From contig CAZOVB010000072.1 of assembly GCA_964583095.1 (NCBI GenBank), forward strand, positions 1 to 21,566: 21,566 bases of DNA. Direction: 5' to 3'. Under the pieces are notes generated by a model. The model worked only from the letters and a program-made list of their open reading frames with translations. It had not been told where the DNA came from and did no database searches. Source of the stretch: CAZOVB01 sp964583095 (lineage in GTDB: Bacteria > Planctomycetota > Phycisphaerae > SM23-33). The translations under genes and the position numbers were made by a program. Shown piece after piece: positions 1-8,275 of this stretch; within the stretch, counting starts at the first letter, position 1, and each line of letters begins with the position of its first letter.

Positions 1-2009
1 TCACGCGAAAGCCCGAGCAGGACCTCGGTTTGGCCCATGGGGTGCAGGCCGTAACCGTCCGGGCCGAAGAAAGTCTTTCGGAACTCCACGTGGGCGTTGC
101 CCAGCCAGCTTTCCTGGGTCCGGGTGATCTGTGTCACCAGCAGGGGCCGGAGGATGTCGATCTCCTCCTCGGGGAAATCGGGGCGGATCACCACGTCGGA
201 GAGGATCTCGACGGCCGGGGCGAAACTGTCTTCCAGAACCGTCGCCTGCCAGTAAAACGAGTTGTTTCCGCAGTTGCCTGCGATGCTCCCGCCGGCGGCG
301 TCGAAGAAGGCGGCGATTTCATTGGCGCTTCGTCCGCCCGCGCCGCGCGTGCTGGCCGACATCATCATCGTCCCGATGCCGTTGTTCTCTTTGCTTTCAG
401 GCAGGACACCTCCGGTGGTGGTCAGGGCCATCGAGACCAGCCCCACCCCGGGACTTGGCTGGAGGACGACCCGCAGGCCGTTGTCGAGCGTGAGGAGCCT
501 GGCCTGGCTCTGGGGCTTCTGCCGGGCCTGGTCGGCGACCTCCAGGCCCGTGCCGGGAGGCACGAGGCGGGTGATCACCTTGGTGTCGAAGCGGAAGTAC
601 TCCCGGGCCATCTGCCGGACCTGCTCGGCTGTGACGGCCTGGATCCGCTCGACGTATTGCTTGCTGAAGGTCAGGTTGCCCGTGGAGAGGTAATCTCCGC
701 CGAGCATGCCGGCCTGGGATTCCGCCGTCTGCTGGTCGTAGACCATCTCGGCGAGTTTCTGTCGTTTGCTTCGCTGGAGTTCGTCCTGGCTGACGCCTTC
801 GGCGACGACCTTGCCGAGTTCATCGTAGATGGCGGCCTCGACCTCTTCGAGCATCTCCGGTTTGCATCGGTAGCTGATGCTGAAGGTCCCCTTGCCCCAG
901 GCGGGAGTCCAACTGCTTGTCCGGACCGAAAGGGCCAGCTTGCCCAGAATGAGTCGCTGGTAGAGGCGGCTGTTGCGTCCCTGGGAGAGGATGTAGCTCA
1001 GCACGTCCAGGGCGTAGAGGTCTTCATGGAGCAGGGGGATGGTCTGGAAGCTGATGCGTCCGGAGATATCCTCGGCAGAGGGGTGGGGCTTGTTGACCAC
1101 GCGGGTTCCGCTCAACACGGGGACTTCCGGTATCGTGACGTTGGGTTCCTTGCCGGTGGGGAAGTTCTCGAACTCGCTGCGGATTTTGGCCAGGGCCTGT
1201 TCCGGATCGATATCCCCCACGACGACAAAGACCATGTTCTGGGGAACGTACATCCGCGAGTGATAGGTCTTGACGTCCTGCCAGGTAACCGAGGCCAGGG
1301 CGGGAGCGAAACCGATGACCGGAACCCCGGCCGGGTGCGTGCGGAAAACGTTGGCCGCGTCGGCGTACCAGAGCTGTCGGCCCACGTCGTCCTTGCCCAT
1401 TTCCAGTTCCCGCTGGACGACCTGGTGCTCGCGCTGGAAGTCTTCCTCGGTGAAGGTGGGCGTGGTCATCTGGTCGGCGATCAGGTCGATGCATTCCATC
1501 GTCTTGCTGGAGGAGGCGGAGATGTAGTAGCAGGCGTGGTCCAGCGTGGTATACGCGTTGGACTGGCCGCCGATTTCGAGGGTCCGGCTTCGTTTGGGTT
1601 TCTGGCCCTGCTGGGGGGCTCCGCCGCCGGCGGTCTGGTGGATGGCTTCCTGGGCGACGAGGTGTTCGAGCAGGTGGCTCAGGCCGCAACCCAGGAACTC
1701 CTTCTCGAGCATTCCCCCGGCGCGGACATAGCAGCGGACCGAGACGACCGGTGCGGCGTCGGTGGCTTTGAGGATGACGGTCAGGCCGTTGTCCAGGCGA
1801 GTGACGCTTGCCCGGGAGGCCTGGAGGGTATCGACGGCATCATCGGCCGAGGCAGCCTGGGGCTGCTCCTGAACCCGGGCGGAGGCGTCTTGCTCCCGGG
1901 CGTTGGTTGTCAGATTCCGGCTGAGGGATTCCTCCCGGCAGGCCGGGCCGGCCAGAAGGGCCAGGCACAAAGCGACGGACAGGGCAAGGGTGGCTTTGGG
2001 GTTCATCAT
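1..2009 (-). CDS. M16 family zinc metallopeptidase (insulinase/pitrilysin-like), 3' end outside window
   Basis: Reading the minus strand from ATG at 2009 gives an open frame of 669 codons that continues past base 1, so the C-terminus is missing. Residues 1-24 form a signal peptide (hydrophobic ALSVALCLALLAGPAC), perhaps a lipoprotein with an imperfect lipobox at C24. Residues 65-230 are an M16 N-terminal catalytic domain with the inverted zinc motif HLLEH at 112-116; the third ligand should be a glutamate near 194-201 (EHQVVQREL). An M16 C-terminal-like domain follows, then the start of a second M16 pair (LDNGLRVVLQPSPG). M16 proteases cleave peptides in a clamshell chamber; with a signal peptide this one should act in the periplasm. 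It lies 75 bases downstream of a same-strand response regulator and may share its transcript. The second in-frame ATG at 2006 is equally possible as the start. Confidence 0.9.
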   Translation of the reverse strand, partial: MMNPKATLALSVALCLALLAGPACREESLSRNLTTNAREQDASARVQEQPQAASADDAVDTLQASRASVTRLDNGLTVILKATDAAPVVSVRCYVRAGGMLEKEFLGCGLSHLLEHLVAQEAIHQTAGGGAPQQGQKPKRSRTLEIGGQSNAYTTLDHACYYISASSSKTMECIDLIADQMTTPTFTEEDFQREHQVVQRELEMGKDDVGRQLWYADAANVFRTHPAGVPVIGFAPALASVTWQDVKTYHSRMYVPQNMVFVVVGDIDPEQALAKIRSEFENFPTGKEPNVTIPEVPVLSGTRVVNKPHPSAEDISGRISFQTIPLLHEDLYALDVLSYILSQGRNSRLYQRLILGKLALSVRTSSWTPAWGKGTFSISYRCKPEMLEEVEAAIYDELGKVVAEGVSQDELQRSKRQKLAEMVYDQQTAESQAGMLGGDYLSTGNLTFSKQYVERIQAVTAEQVRQMAREYFRFDTKVITRLVPPGTGLEVADQARQKPQSQARLLTLDNGLRVVLQPSPGVGLVSMALTTTGGVLPESKENNGIGTMMMSASTRGAGGRSANEIAAFFDAAGGSIAGNCGNNSFYWQATVLEDSFAPAVEILSDVVIRPDFPEEEIDILRPLLVTQITRTQESWLGNAHVEFRKTFFGPDGYGLHPMGQTEVLLGLSR

Positions 2010-2084
2010 CGTACTCCCGGTCAAGGGGTCATAGGGCACGGGGCCCGGGGGCGGTCGCGGCGGTGGCGCGTCGAAACGCGCGGA

Positions 2085-2585
2085 TTACTGCTGCTGGGAG
2101 CCTCTTGGCTCCATTTCCGACAGATACGCCAGCGTGCGGTCCAGTTCGTCCTGGAGGTGTCGCAGGCGCAGCAGGCTCTTGACGCGGGTGACCAGTTCCA
2201 GGCGGTTGACCGGCTTGGTGATGAAGTCATCCGCTCCGGAATCGACCCCCCGCTCGATATCTCCCAACTCATTCAGCGCGGTGACCATGATTACGGGCAC
2301 CTGGCGGGTCTGCGGATCGCTCTTGAGCTTCCGGCAGACCTCGAAGCCGCTCATCCGGGGCATCATGATATCCAGGAGAATCAGATCCGGACACTGCTGC
2401 TGGATCTTCTCCAGGGCTTCCACGCCGTCGGCGGCTGTTTCGACCTCGCACTCCAGTGCGTCGAGATACGCGACCAGCAGTTCCAGGTTCTGCGGATTGT
2501 CGTCCACGACCAGGATCCGGCCTTTCTGGATATCCGAAGCGTTCTGCTCGGCCTGGGAGGAAGCATTTTCGGGCGTCTCTGCCAC
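2085..2585 (-). CDS. Single-domain response regulator (CheY/PleD-type receiver)
   Basis: The product is 166 aa and is almost entirely a receiver domain (residues 22-143). The acidic pair is D28-D29 (VVDDN), the phospho-acceptor is D72 (LLDIMMP), the switch threonine is T102 (MVTA) and the conserved lysine is K124 (TKP). A short polar C-terminal helix and QQQ tail follow, with no output domain, so it probably signals by protein contact or in a phosphorelay. The N-terminal 20 residues are polar and probably flexible. I chose the GTG at 2585 because AAAGGAG lies about 8 bases upstream; the in-frame ATG at 2624 would add 13 residues and has no good ribosome site. No histidine kinase lies in the window, so its partner is unknown. 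It is divergent from priA and precedes the M16 gene. Confidence 0.9.
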   Translation of the reverse strand: MAETPENASSQAEQNASDIQKGRILVVDDNPQNLELLVAYLDALECEVETAADGVEALEKIQQQCPDLILLDIMMPRMSGFEVCRKLKSDPQTRQVPVIMVTALNELGDIERGVDSGADDFITKPVNRLELVTRVKSLLRLRHLQDELDRTLAYLSEMEPRGSQQQ

Positions 2586-2682
2586 GATCCTATCTCCTTT
2601 ATGCGTCGGTGCACAGATCGTCACGGGCTTCTACCTATCAGCCTACTGACCGCAAGGTCCGATAGCAACCTTGCTTCGGAGG

Positions 2683-2741
2683 GGGGAAGGATTTCGCCGG
2701 CCGAGATCCTTCCCCAACACACGGCAGGAGAACTCCTGCCG
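2683..2741. repeat. Two tandem hairpins in the divergent response regulator/priA spacer
   Basis: The first is a perfect 10-base inverted repeat, GGGGAAGGAT (2683-2692) with ATCCTTCCCC (2706-2715). The second, 7 bases on, is a perfect 9-base repeat, CGGCAGGAG (2722-2730) with CTCCTGCCG (2733-2741). No T-tract follows on either strand, so neither is a standard terminator. They would sit in the priA 5' leader if its promoter is upstream of 2683. The role is unknown. Confidence 0.6.
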
Positions 2742-2798
2742 GGCCCGGGGGAAACGGCCTTCTGGCATTGCCGGGTCCGGGACGATACGATTCCCACC

Positions 2799-5042
2799 AT
2801 GGCCCGCCTGTTTGACGATCCATCCGCCCCCGTCCAGCCCGGCCCGGAGCGCATCCGGGTCCGCGTGGCCGTCAATGTAAACGTGTGGGGGGCGTACGAC
2901 TACCTTTGGCCCCGTCAGAGCCCGGCCCCCCAGCCGGGCATGCGTGTCAGCGTGCCCTTCGGGCCCTCGGGCAGAAGGACCACCGGATTCGTAACGGAGG
3001 TCAACCCGTCCGAGAGCGGCCACAAGCTCAAAACCGTTTTCCAGTGCATCGACGAAGCGCCGCAGTTTGACGCTGCGCTCTGGCGGCTGGCCGGGTGGAT
3101 CAGCAAGTATTACCTCACGCCGCTGGGAGTGGTGCTGGCGGCGATGATTCCCTCAGCCGTGGGGCGCCACGGGCCCAGAACGCAGAAGATTGCGACGCTG
3201 ACTTCCCAGCGATCCGACTGGCCCGGCAACCTGGGCGCCAAGCAGATGGCCGTGCTGGATGAACTCCTCCAGGCCCGCAAGCAGGGCATCGAGGGGCTGA
3301 CCGTCGAGCAGCTTCGCGACAACAGCGGCGCCGGGGCCGATACGATCAGCCGACTGGCCCGGCGAGACCTGATCTCCCTTGAGACCCGAAAGATCACCCT
3401 GGAGGATATTCGCGATCAGACGCAGCCGGACCCGTTCGAGCTAAACCAGGCCCAGCAGGAAGTCCTCGATGAGTTCCTCCCGCGAATGCACGAGGGGTTT
3501 TCGGTAACCGTTCTGCACGGAGTGACGGGAAGCGGCAAGACGGAAGTCTACATCCGGGCGATTCGCCAGGTCATCGCCGAGGGCAGCCAGGCCATCCTGC
3601 TGGTGCCCGAAATCGCCCTGGCCACGCAGACCCTCGACAGGCTGCTCAGCCGCCTGCCTCGCGTGGCCGTGCTGCACAGCGGGCTCACCGACGCCCAGCG
3701 GGACTTCTACTGGCGCCAGATCCGCAGCGGGCATGCCTCGGTGGTGGTGGGGCCCCGCAGCGCCGTTTTCGCCCCGGCCGCCAAGGTGGGGCTGATCATC
3801 TGCGACGAAGAGCACGAGGGCAGCTACAAGCAGGATACCGCCCCGCGCTACCACGGCAGGGACGTGGCGGTGATGCGGGGTTCGCTCTGCGATGCCCCGG
3901 TGCTGCTGGGTTCAGCCACCCCGTCGATGGAAACCTGGCGGAATGTCCAGACGGGCAGGTACCAGTGCCTTCGCCTCAGACAGCGCGTGCGAAGCCTGCC
4001 GATGCCCCGCCTGGAGGTCGTCTCGCTGCGACAGGAAATGCAGCGGGGCAAGATCGAACTGATCGGGCGAACGCTCACCCACCAGGTGGCTTCGGTGCTG
4101 GACAGGGGCGAGCAGGCCATTCTGCTGATGAACCGTCGCGGCTATGCCTCGTACGTTTTCTGCCCCTCGTGCCAGTGGACGCTGACCTGCGACGACTGCA
4201 CGCGGACAATGGTCTTCCACCAGGCTACGCAACTGGCGATGTGCCACTACTGCAACCGTACGGCCTCGCTTCCCGAGGAGTGTCCGGCCTGTTCGGGCAA
4301 GATCCTGCTGTTTGGTATGGGAATCCAGCGGATCGAGGATGAACTGGCCCGGAAGTTTCCGATGGCCCGCTGTGCGCGGATGGACAGCGATACGATGACC
4401 TCCCCGGCCCAGTTCCAGAAGGTGTTCGCGGACTTCGCCGGGGGCCAGGTGGATATTCTTCTGGGCACGCAAATGGTGGCCAAGGGGCTGGATTTCCCGA
4501 AAGTGACGCTGGTGGGGGTTCTCTCTGCCGACACTTCGCTGGCAATTCCGGACTTTCGGGCTTCGGAGCGGACCTTCCAGTTGACGGTGCAGGTGGCCGG
4601 TCGGGCCGGTCGCGGGGACAGCCCGGGGAAGGTGATCGTGCAGACGCTTCACCCGGAGGAGCCGTCAATCCAGTTTGCCATCGAGCATGACTACGAGGGT
4701 TTCGCCGCCTGGGAGCTGCCCTCTCGGGAGGAAACGCAGCTTCCCCCGTACTGGCGGATGATCCGTTTCATCTCGCGTCATCGCGACGGGGAAAAGGCCC
4801 AGGCCGGGGCGGAGGAGCTCTCGGCACGCCTGCGGACTGTGCTGTCTGGTCAAAACGTGGCCATTTGGGGCCCTCAGCCTGCGGGCGTGCTGAAGATTCG
4901 TGGTCAGTTTCGGTTCCAGATATTGGTTCTGAGCCCTCGCGCCGGTGCGGTGCAGGAGGTGGTTTACGCCCGGGCTCAGAGGCTGTTTCGAGGGATTCAG
5001 GGAGAAATTCTCATGGATGTGGACCCAATGGCCTTGTTGTGA
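2799..5042 (+). CDS. priA: Primosomal protein N', replication restart DNA helicase PriA
   Basis: PriA is a 3'-to-5' superfamily 2 helicase that recognises stalled forks and reloads the replisome. This 747-aa protein has the normal length and domain order: an N-terminal 3'-DNA-binding domain (residues about 15-110, VNVNVWGAYDYLWP), a winged-helix region, then the helicase core. Visible motifs are Walker A GVTGSGKT at 241-248, DEEH at 336-339, GSATPS, a zinc-binding insert with four CxxC pairs (C455/C458, C464/C467, C482/C485, C495/C498), and motifs V-VI (GTQMVAKGLDFP, QVAGRAGRG). The frame stays open far upstream by chance; ATG 2799 is chosen because homology begins just after it, although its ribosome site is weak. 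It appears monocistronic, with about 800 gene-free bases downstream. Confidence 0.97.
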   Translation: MARLFDDPSAPVQPGPERIRVRVAVNVNVWGAYDYLWPRQSPAPQPGMRVSVPFGPSGRRTTGFVTEVNPSESGHKLKTVFQCIDEAPQFDAALWRLAGWISKYYLTPLGVVLAAMIPSAVGRHGPRTQKIATLTSQRSDWPGNLGAKQMAVLDELLQARKQGIEGLTVEQLRDNSGAGADTISRLARRDLISLETRKITLEDIRDQTQPDPFELNQAQQEVLDEFLPRMHEGFSVTVLHGVTGSGKTEVYIRAIRQVIAEGSQAILLVPEIALATQTLDRLLSRLPRVAVLHSGLTDAQRDFYWRQIRSGHASVVVGPRSAVFAPAAKVGLIICDEEHEGSYKQDTAPRYHGRDVAVMRGSLCDAPVLLGSATPSMETWRNVQTGRYQCLRLRQRVRSLPMPRLEVVSLRQEMQRGKIELIGRTLTHQVASVLDRGEQAILLMNRRGYASYVFCPSCQWTLTCDDCTRTMVFHQATQLAMCHYCNRTASLPEECPACSGKILLFGMGIQRIEDELARKFPMARCARMDSDTMTSPAQFQKVFADFAGGQVDILLGTQMVAKGLDFPKVTLVGVLSADTSLAIPDFRASERTFQLTVQVAGRAGRGDSPGKVIVQTLHPEEPSIQFAIEHDYEGFAAWELPSREETQLPPYWRMIRFISRHRDGEKAQAGAEELSARLRTVLSGQNVAIWGPQPAGVLKIRGQFRFQILVLSPRAGAVQEVVYARAQRLFRGIQGEILMDVDPMALL

Positions 5043-5843
5043 CAGTGCGTTAATTCTATCGAAGAAGTAGGGAATTGGCTGGGAGCGGAGAGATCGTAAA
5101 ACATTTTTCCTCCAATTGTTAGTTCGGAACTTTGTTCAGGCTGTCGCCGGCAGGCAGGGATGTTGGAGCGGTGCAAGGGTCAAGCGTTCCGGGGCTGTAT
5201 TGGAGGAATTGGCCAAAAGAGGTGGGAAGTCTGCTCACAGGCGCCTACGATTTGGATGAGACAGGTTGGCGGGCTTTGAAGTCCGCCGGCAATCTTGAAG
5301 TTCTTGCTGGCAGGGCATTGCAGGACAAAAAAGAGGAATTTGGCCTTGTCACCGGGCCGTTACTTGTTATGATTACTAAGACGCGAGGTAAGTTTGAGGC
5401 AGAGAGGACCCAGGGGCAGCGATCCTTGATAGAGATGTGAGGACGTTTTGCCGGTCTTTGAAGGCCCGAACGCTCGCTGCGAGCATGTTGAGATGGTCGC
5501 TTAGCAGCAGTGAAATTGAATACGTTGGCAGTCCCGAGCTTGGCATTTCCCCGTATGTCCGGCACGTTTTACGGTTCTGTCGGCCAACGAGCCTGAACGG
5601 GGAACCGGGCCGAGAGGCATTCGGGGCAACTCGGCAGTAAGTATCGCTGGGCAGTAAGCAGAGCCCGCAGGGGCGGAAAGGAGCGGATTTGCGAGGGACC
5701 CCAATCAGGTGCTGACGGCAGCACAAAAGTATGTACTGTGACAGTAGAAGCAGGAAATTGTCAATTCACACAAATGTGAGGCAATAGGAATTGAAGAACA
5801 TGCCTACCCATGGAGGCAGGCAAAGGAACAAAGGAGATTTGGA
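5043..5843. other. Gene-free stretch rich in inverted repeats upstream of the PEP-CTERM gene
   Basis: I find no convincing gene in these 800 bases. The open frames at 5132-5440 (+) and 5376-5726 (-) have no recognisable domain, no convincing ribosome site and unconvincing composition. From about 5600 on, inverted repeats cluster: GCCGAG/CTCGGC (5609-5635), GGGC/GCCC (5649-5666), GTGCTG-ACGG-CAGCAC (5709-5724), the 13-base palindrome TACTGTGACAGTA (5734-5746), TCACA/TGTGA (5766-5779), and TGCCT/AGGCA just before the ribosome site. The 9-mer GGCAGTAAG occurs twice, at 5633 and 5650. This looks like a structured leader or regulatory region, but it matches no riboswitch class I can recall. Confidence 0.5.
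5734..5746. promoter_or_regulatory. 13-base palindrome, possible operator upstream of the PEP-CTERM gene
   Basis: TACTGTGACAGTA is a perfect palindrome around a central G, 10 bases after the GTGCTG-ACGG-CAGCAC hairpin. A second dyad, TCACA-CAAA-TGTGA, lies at 5766-5779. Either could be a regulator site or part of an RNA fold. No regulator can be assigned. Confidence 0.3.
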
Positions 5844-6899
5844 ATGAAGATGACGAAATGGATAGCAAGTATCGCCGTAATTGCTCTTGTGAGCAGTTCG
5901 GCCATGGCAGCGAATGTGCATGGCATCGAAACGTACAACTGGGAGTTCGGTACTCTCTATAGTGTTCGAGATGACCAAGGTAACTTGGTCCCCGACGTGT
6001 ACAATGCGGACGGCGATTTCACTGTAACGGATGACCTCAGTGACTTGGCGACCCCCGGGGCTTGGGCGTACAGGCCTACCGAGCTTGCGGACGACGAAGA
6101 CACCTGGGGCATCGCTGTGATGTACCAGATGAAGAAGTCTGCGGCGTTGACACCTGATGGCCTGCAAGTAAGCAAGGGCGGTACCACAATTTTTAATGCC
6201 GAGTTTGATAACAAGGGCTACCAGATTGTCGGTATGTTCCATGGTGGAAAAGACAAGTTTGTTGAGATTCTGTCCGATGGAAGTGTTCGTATTAACGCCG
6301 AAGATCTCAAAATCGAGTTGTGGGCTGTCGATAACAACGTTCTGCCTGACACGAATCCGAGCACGACTCCCGGCCTCCCGGACATTGCCAGCCTTGCCGT
6401 TCCGGATGGCCTTGCGGGTACGAATCGTGTAGCCGACAATCTTTATACTGGCTTGATTCAGCAGGACTGGATTGACAATGGAGATGCTCGCCTGCTTATC
6501 GAAGCTAAGGCGAATTACTCGGGCTTCGGTGGTCCCGCAGGTGGTATCGTTGGATCGTCGACTGTCTACCTTTCGATCGATTCCACCGTCAACAGTTCCT
6601 ACGATGGTCTCTGGAATTCAACCTGGGACTCGAACCTGTTCAATTTGGGCGGAAATGTTGGGGTGATCCCCAATGCTATCTCGTCCGAAATCGATAACTT
6701 GATCGATGCTGACGAAACGGCAGACATCTGGTTGCAGTACGGGCTTCAGGCTCCCACGACCGAATTTGATGGGGATTTCCAGATCGTCAGTATTGACGCT
6801 GGTGGCTTCGGTGCCATCCCCGAGCCGATGACGATGCTGGCCTTCGGGCTGGGTATCGGCGGAATCGGAAGCTACATCCGCAAGCGTCGCAATGCTTGA
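5844..6899 (+). CDS. PEP-CTERM sorting domain protein (exported surface or matrix protein)
   Basis: The 351-aa product has a Sec signal peptide (MKMTKWIASIAVIALVSSSAMA, cleavage likely after A22). A long secreted region rich in D, N, G and S follows, with only one aromatic-rich patch at the start and no enzyme motif I recognise. The C-terminus is a classic PEP-CTERM anchor: PEP at 326-328, a hydrophobic helix (MLAFGLGIGGIG) and the basic tail RKRRNA. In this family the anchor is recognised and cleaved by an exosortase during export, often for exopolysaccharide or biofilm matrix proteins. No exosortase is in the window. AAAGGAG lies just upstream of the chosen ATG and a strong terminator follows, so it is a one-gene transcript. 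Codon use is visibly less GC-rich at third positions than in priA or the SDR gene. Confidence 0.9.
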   Translation: MKMTKWIASIAVIALVSSSAMAANVHGIETYNWEFGTLYSVRDDQGNLVPDVYNADGDFTVTDDLSDLATPGAWAYRPTELADDEDTWGIAVMYQMKKSAALTPDGLQVSKGGTTIFNAEFDNKGYQIVGMFHGGKDKFVEILSDGSVRINAEDLKIELWAVDNNVLPDTNPSTTPGLPDIASLAVPDGLAGTNRVADNLYTGLIQQDWIDNGDARLLIEAKANYSGFGGPAGGIVGSSTVYLSIDSTVNSSYDGLWNSTWDSNLFNLGGNVGVIPNAISSEIDNLIDADETADIWLQYGLQAPTTEFDGDFQIVSIDAGGFGAIPEPMTMLAFGLGIGGIGSYIRKRRNA

Positions 6900-6925
6900 C
6901 CTGTAGCGAAAACCCAGTAGCATCT

Positions 6926-6961
6926 GTGGGCGACGGAGAGCTTCTCCGTCGCCCACTTTTT
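6926..6961 (+). terminator. Strong Rho-independent terminator after the PEP-CTERM gene
   Basis: Perfect 14-base arms, GTGGGCGACGGAGA (6926-6939) and its complement (6943-6956), enclose a 3-base loop and run straight into TTTTT (6957-6961). The stem begins 26 bases after the stop codon. Confidence 0.95.
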
Positions 6962-7010
6962 GCGCGCCGTGGCCTTTCGCCTTCAGGCCGGCAAAGCCAG
7001 CCGGCGCGCA
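6961..7010. repeat. Long imperfect hairpin directly after the terminator, in the SDR gene leader
   Basis: TGCGCGCCG-TGGC (6961-6973) pairs with GCCA (6996-6999) and CGGCGCGCA (7002-7010), giving 13 base pairs with a small bulge; an inner GCC/GGC may add to it. It begins at the last T of the terminator tract. It could be an SDR leader structure or a REP-like element. Confidence 0.5.
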
Positions 7011-7070
7011 GAGGCAGCCCGGAAGCCCGGTTCGCCCACCGGCCCAACCGATCCCATCAAGGAGAACGCC

Positions 7071-7964
7071 ATGGCCAGGACAGACCCACACCAGCGCGTA
7101 GCGGTCGTCACGGGGGCCAGCAGCGGCATCGGACGAGCCTGCGCCGAGGCCTTGGCCCGCAAAAGCTTCGCCGTCGCACTGACGGCCCGGCGGGCAGAGA
7201 AGCTTGCCGAAGCCCGGGACCGGATCCGCGACGCCGGCGGCCTGGCCCTGGACATCCCCGGGGATATCACCGATCCCGACCACCGCGAGCACCTGCTCGG
7301 CCAGGTTCTGGACCAGTGGGGACGCGTCGACGTCTGGGTCAACAACGCCGGCCGGGCCTACTCAGCCGTGGTGGAAGAAGCCGACCCCCAGAAACTCCGC
7401 AGCCTGTTCGAACTGAACCTTTTCTCCCACTGGCACTGCATGCAGCTTGTCGGGCCCGTCATGCGCCGACAGGGCTCCGGCCGCATCCTCAACATGAGCA
7501 GCATCTCCGGCGTGCTGGCCTTTCCGGGCCTGGGGCCCTATGCAGCCTCCAAGTTCGCCCTCGAGGCCATGTCCGACGCCGCCCGCCTGGAATATGCCCC
7601 CTTCGGCCTGAAGGTGATCCTGATTCAGCCGGGCCCGGTGGCGACGGACATCTGGGAGACCAGCCTGGCCGAGGCCCGCAAGACCTTGCCTGCCCAGGAG
7701 CAAAGCGCTTTTTCGGACCTGTACGAGGTCCTTCGCGACCATGCCGAGCAGATGGCCCGCGAGGCAGGCTGCACGCCCGAACAGGTGGCCGATGTCGTGC
7801 TCCGGGCTGCGACGACTTCCAGGCCCAAACCCCGCTACTGCCTCCCCGCCTCGACGCGCCGCCTCTCGTGGCTGCGGTTGCTTCCCACCGGGCTGCGCGA
7901 CCGGTTGATCCTGCGAGGCCTCGGCCGGGAATACGAGCGCAACTCCCGCCCAGACCAATCGTAA
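7071..7964 (+). CDS. Short-chain dehydrogenase/reductase (classical SDR)
   Basis: The 297-aa product is an NAD(P)-dependent oxidoreductase with a Rossmann fold. Visible motifs are the cofactor loop TGASSGIG (14-21), NNAG (91-94), the catalytic residues N116, S144 and YxxxK (Y157, K161), and the post-catalytic PGPVATD (187-193). A basic pair after beta-2 (ARRAEK, 39-44) suggests NADP(H). The last 50 residues are rich in Arg and Leu and may contact the membrane. ATG 7071 is chosen because AAGGAG lies 7 bases upstream; the frame is open further upstream without a ribosome site. It precedes the first FeeM-like synthase by 311 bases on the same strand, so it could modify the same lipid product, but the substrate cannot be read from the sequence. 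Confidence 0.93.
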   Translation: MARTDPHQRVAVVTGASSGIGRACAEALARKSFAVALTARRAEKLAEARDRIRDAGGLALDIPGDITDPDHREHLLGQVLDQWGRVDVWVNNAGRAYSAVVEEADPQKLRSLFELNLFSHWHCMQLVGPVMRRQGSGRILNMSSISGVLAFPGLGPYAASKFALEAMSDAARLEYAPFGLKVILIQPGPVATDIWETSLAEARKTLPAQEQSAFSDLYEVLRDHAEQMAREAGCTPEQVADVVLRAATTSRPKPRYCLPASTRRLSWLRLLPTGLRDRLILRGLGREYERNSRPDQS

Positions 7965-8275
7965 TGAATGAGCCCCATTCCCAGGGGACTTTGCGCATTT
8001 GCTGATTTGCCCCCGCTGGGGGTGAATCGTACCTTTCTTACGGAGAGTACTCCAGACCGATCGCTGAACGGTCCCGGGTTTCGGGCTTGGGCGGCGATGA
8101 ACGTAAATGTGGGCCTGCAGATCCGGTGAGCTTGGAAGAGCTAAAGTGCGTTTCCGGGTTTTCCGAGATATGCAGTGGCAAGACGCGAATTGTGCTTTTT
8201 GCCTTTCGCCGTAGTCGCACGATCGCGGTTCCCGCATTTCGCCTGGGGGAGGGAATCCAGAGCGAGGGAATTACC
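7965..8275. other. Spacer between the SDR gene and the first FeeM-like gene
   Basis: No gene is supported here. It contains two short C/G dyads, CCCC/GGGG near 7974-7987 and CCCCC-GCT-GGGGG at 8010-8022, neither followed by a T-tract. The frame of the downstream gene is open back to 8087, but that extension shows no similarity to its paralogue upstream of 15485. I found no -24/-12 pair on the plus strand. Confidence 0.5.

Noticed and set aside
30..2798. Long plus-strand open frame that runs into priA and would make a 1670-residue protein
   Set aside because: Up to 2009 it is antisense to the M16 peptidase and from 2085 to 2585 antisense to the response regulator, both with clear motifs. Only the part from 2799 is real (PriA).
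5132..5440. Plus-strand open frame of 102 codons
   Set aside because: No recognisable domain, no good ribosome site, overlapping frames on the other strand and unconvincing composition.
5560..5576. CGGCACG-like -24 element upstream of the PEP-CTERM gene
   Set aside because: The -12 position reads ACGG instead of TTGC at the required spacing, so it is not a usable sigma-54 promoter.
5641..5724. GGAAAGGAGC...CAGCAC considered as SRP RNA or c-di-GMP riboswitch
   Set aside because: The conserved SRP apical loop and the GEMM core sequences are absent; only general hairpin character remains.
8087..8275. N-terminal extension of FeeM-like copy 1
   Set aside because: No ribosome site at 8087 and no similarity to the region before copy 3; ATG 8276 has a site and starts the shared domain.
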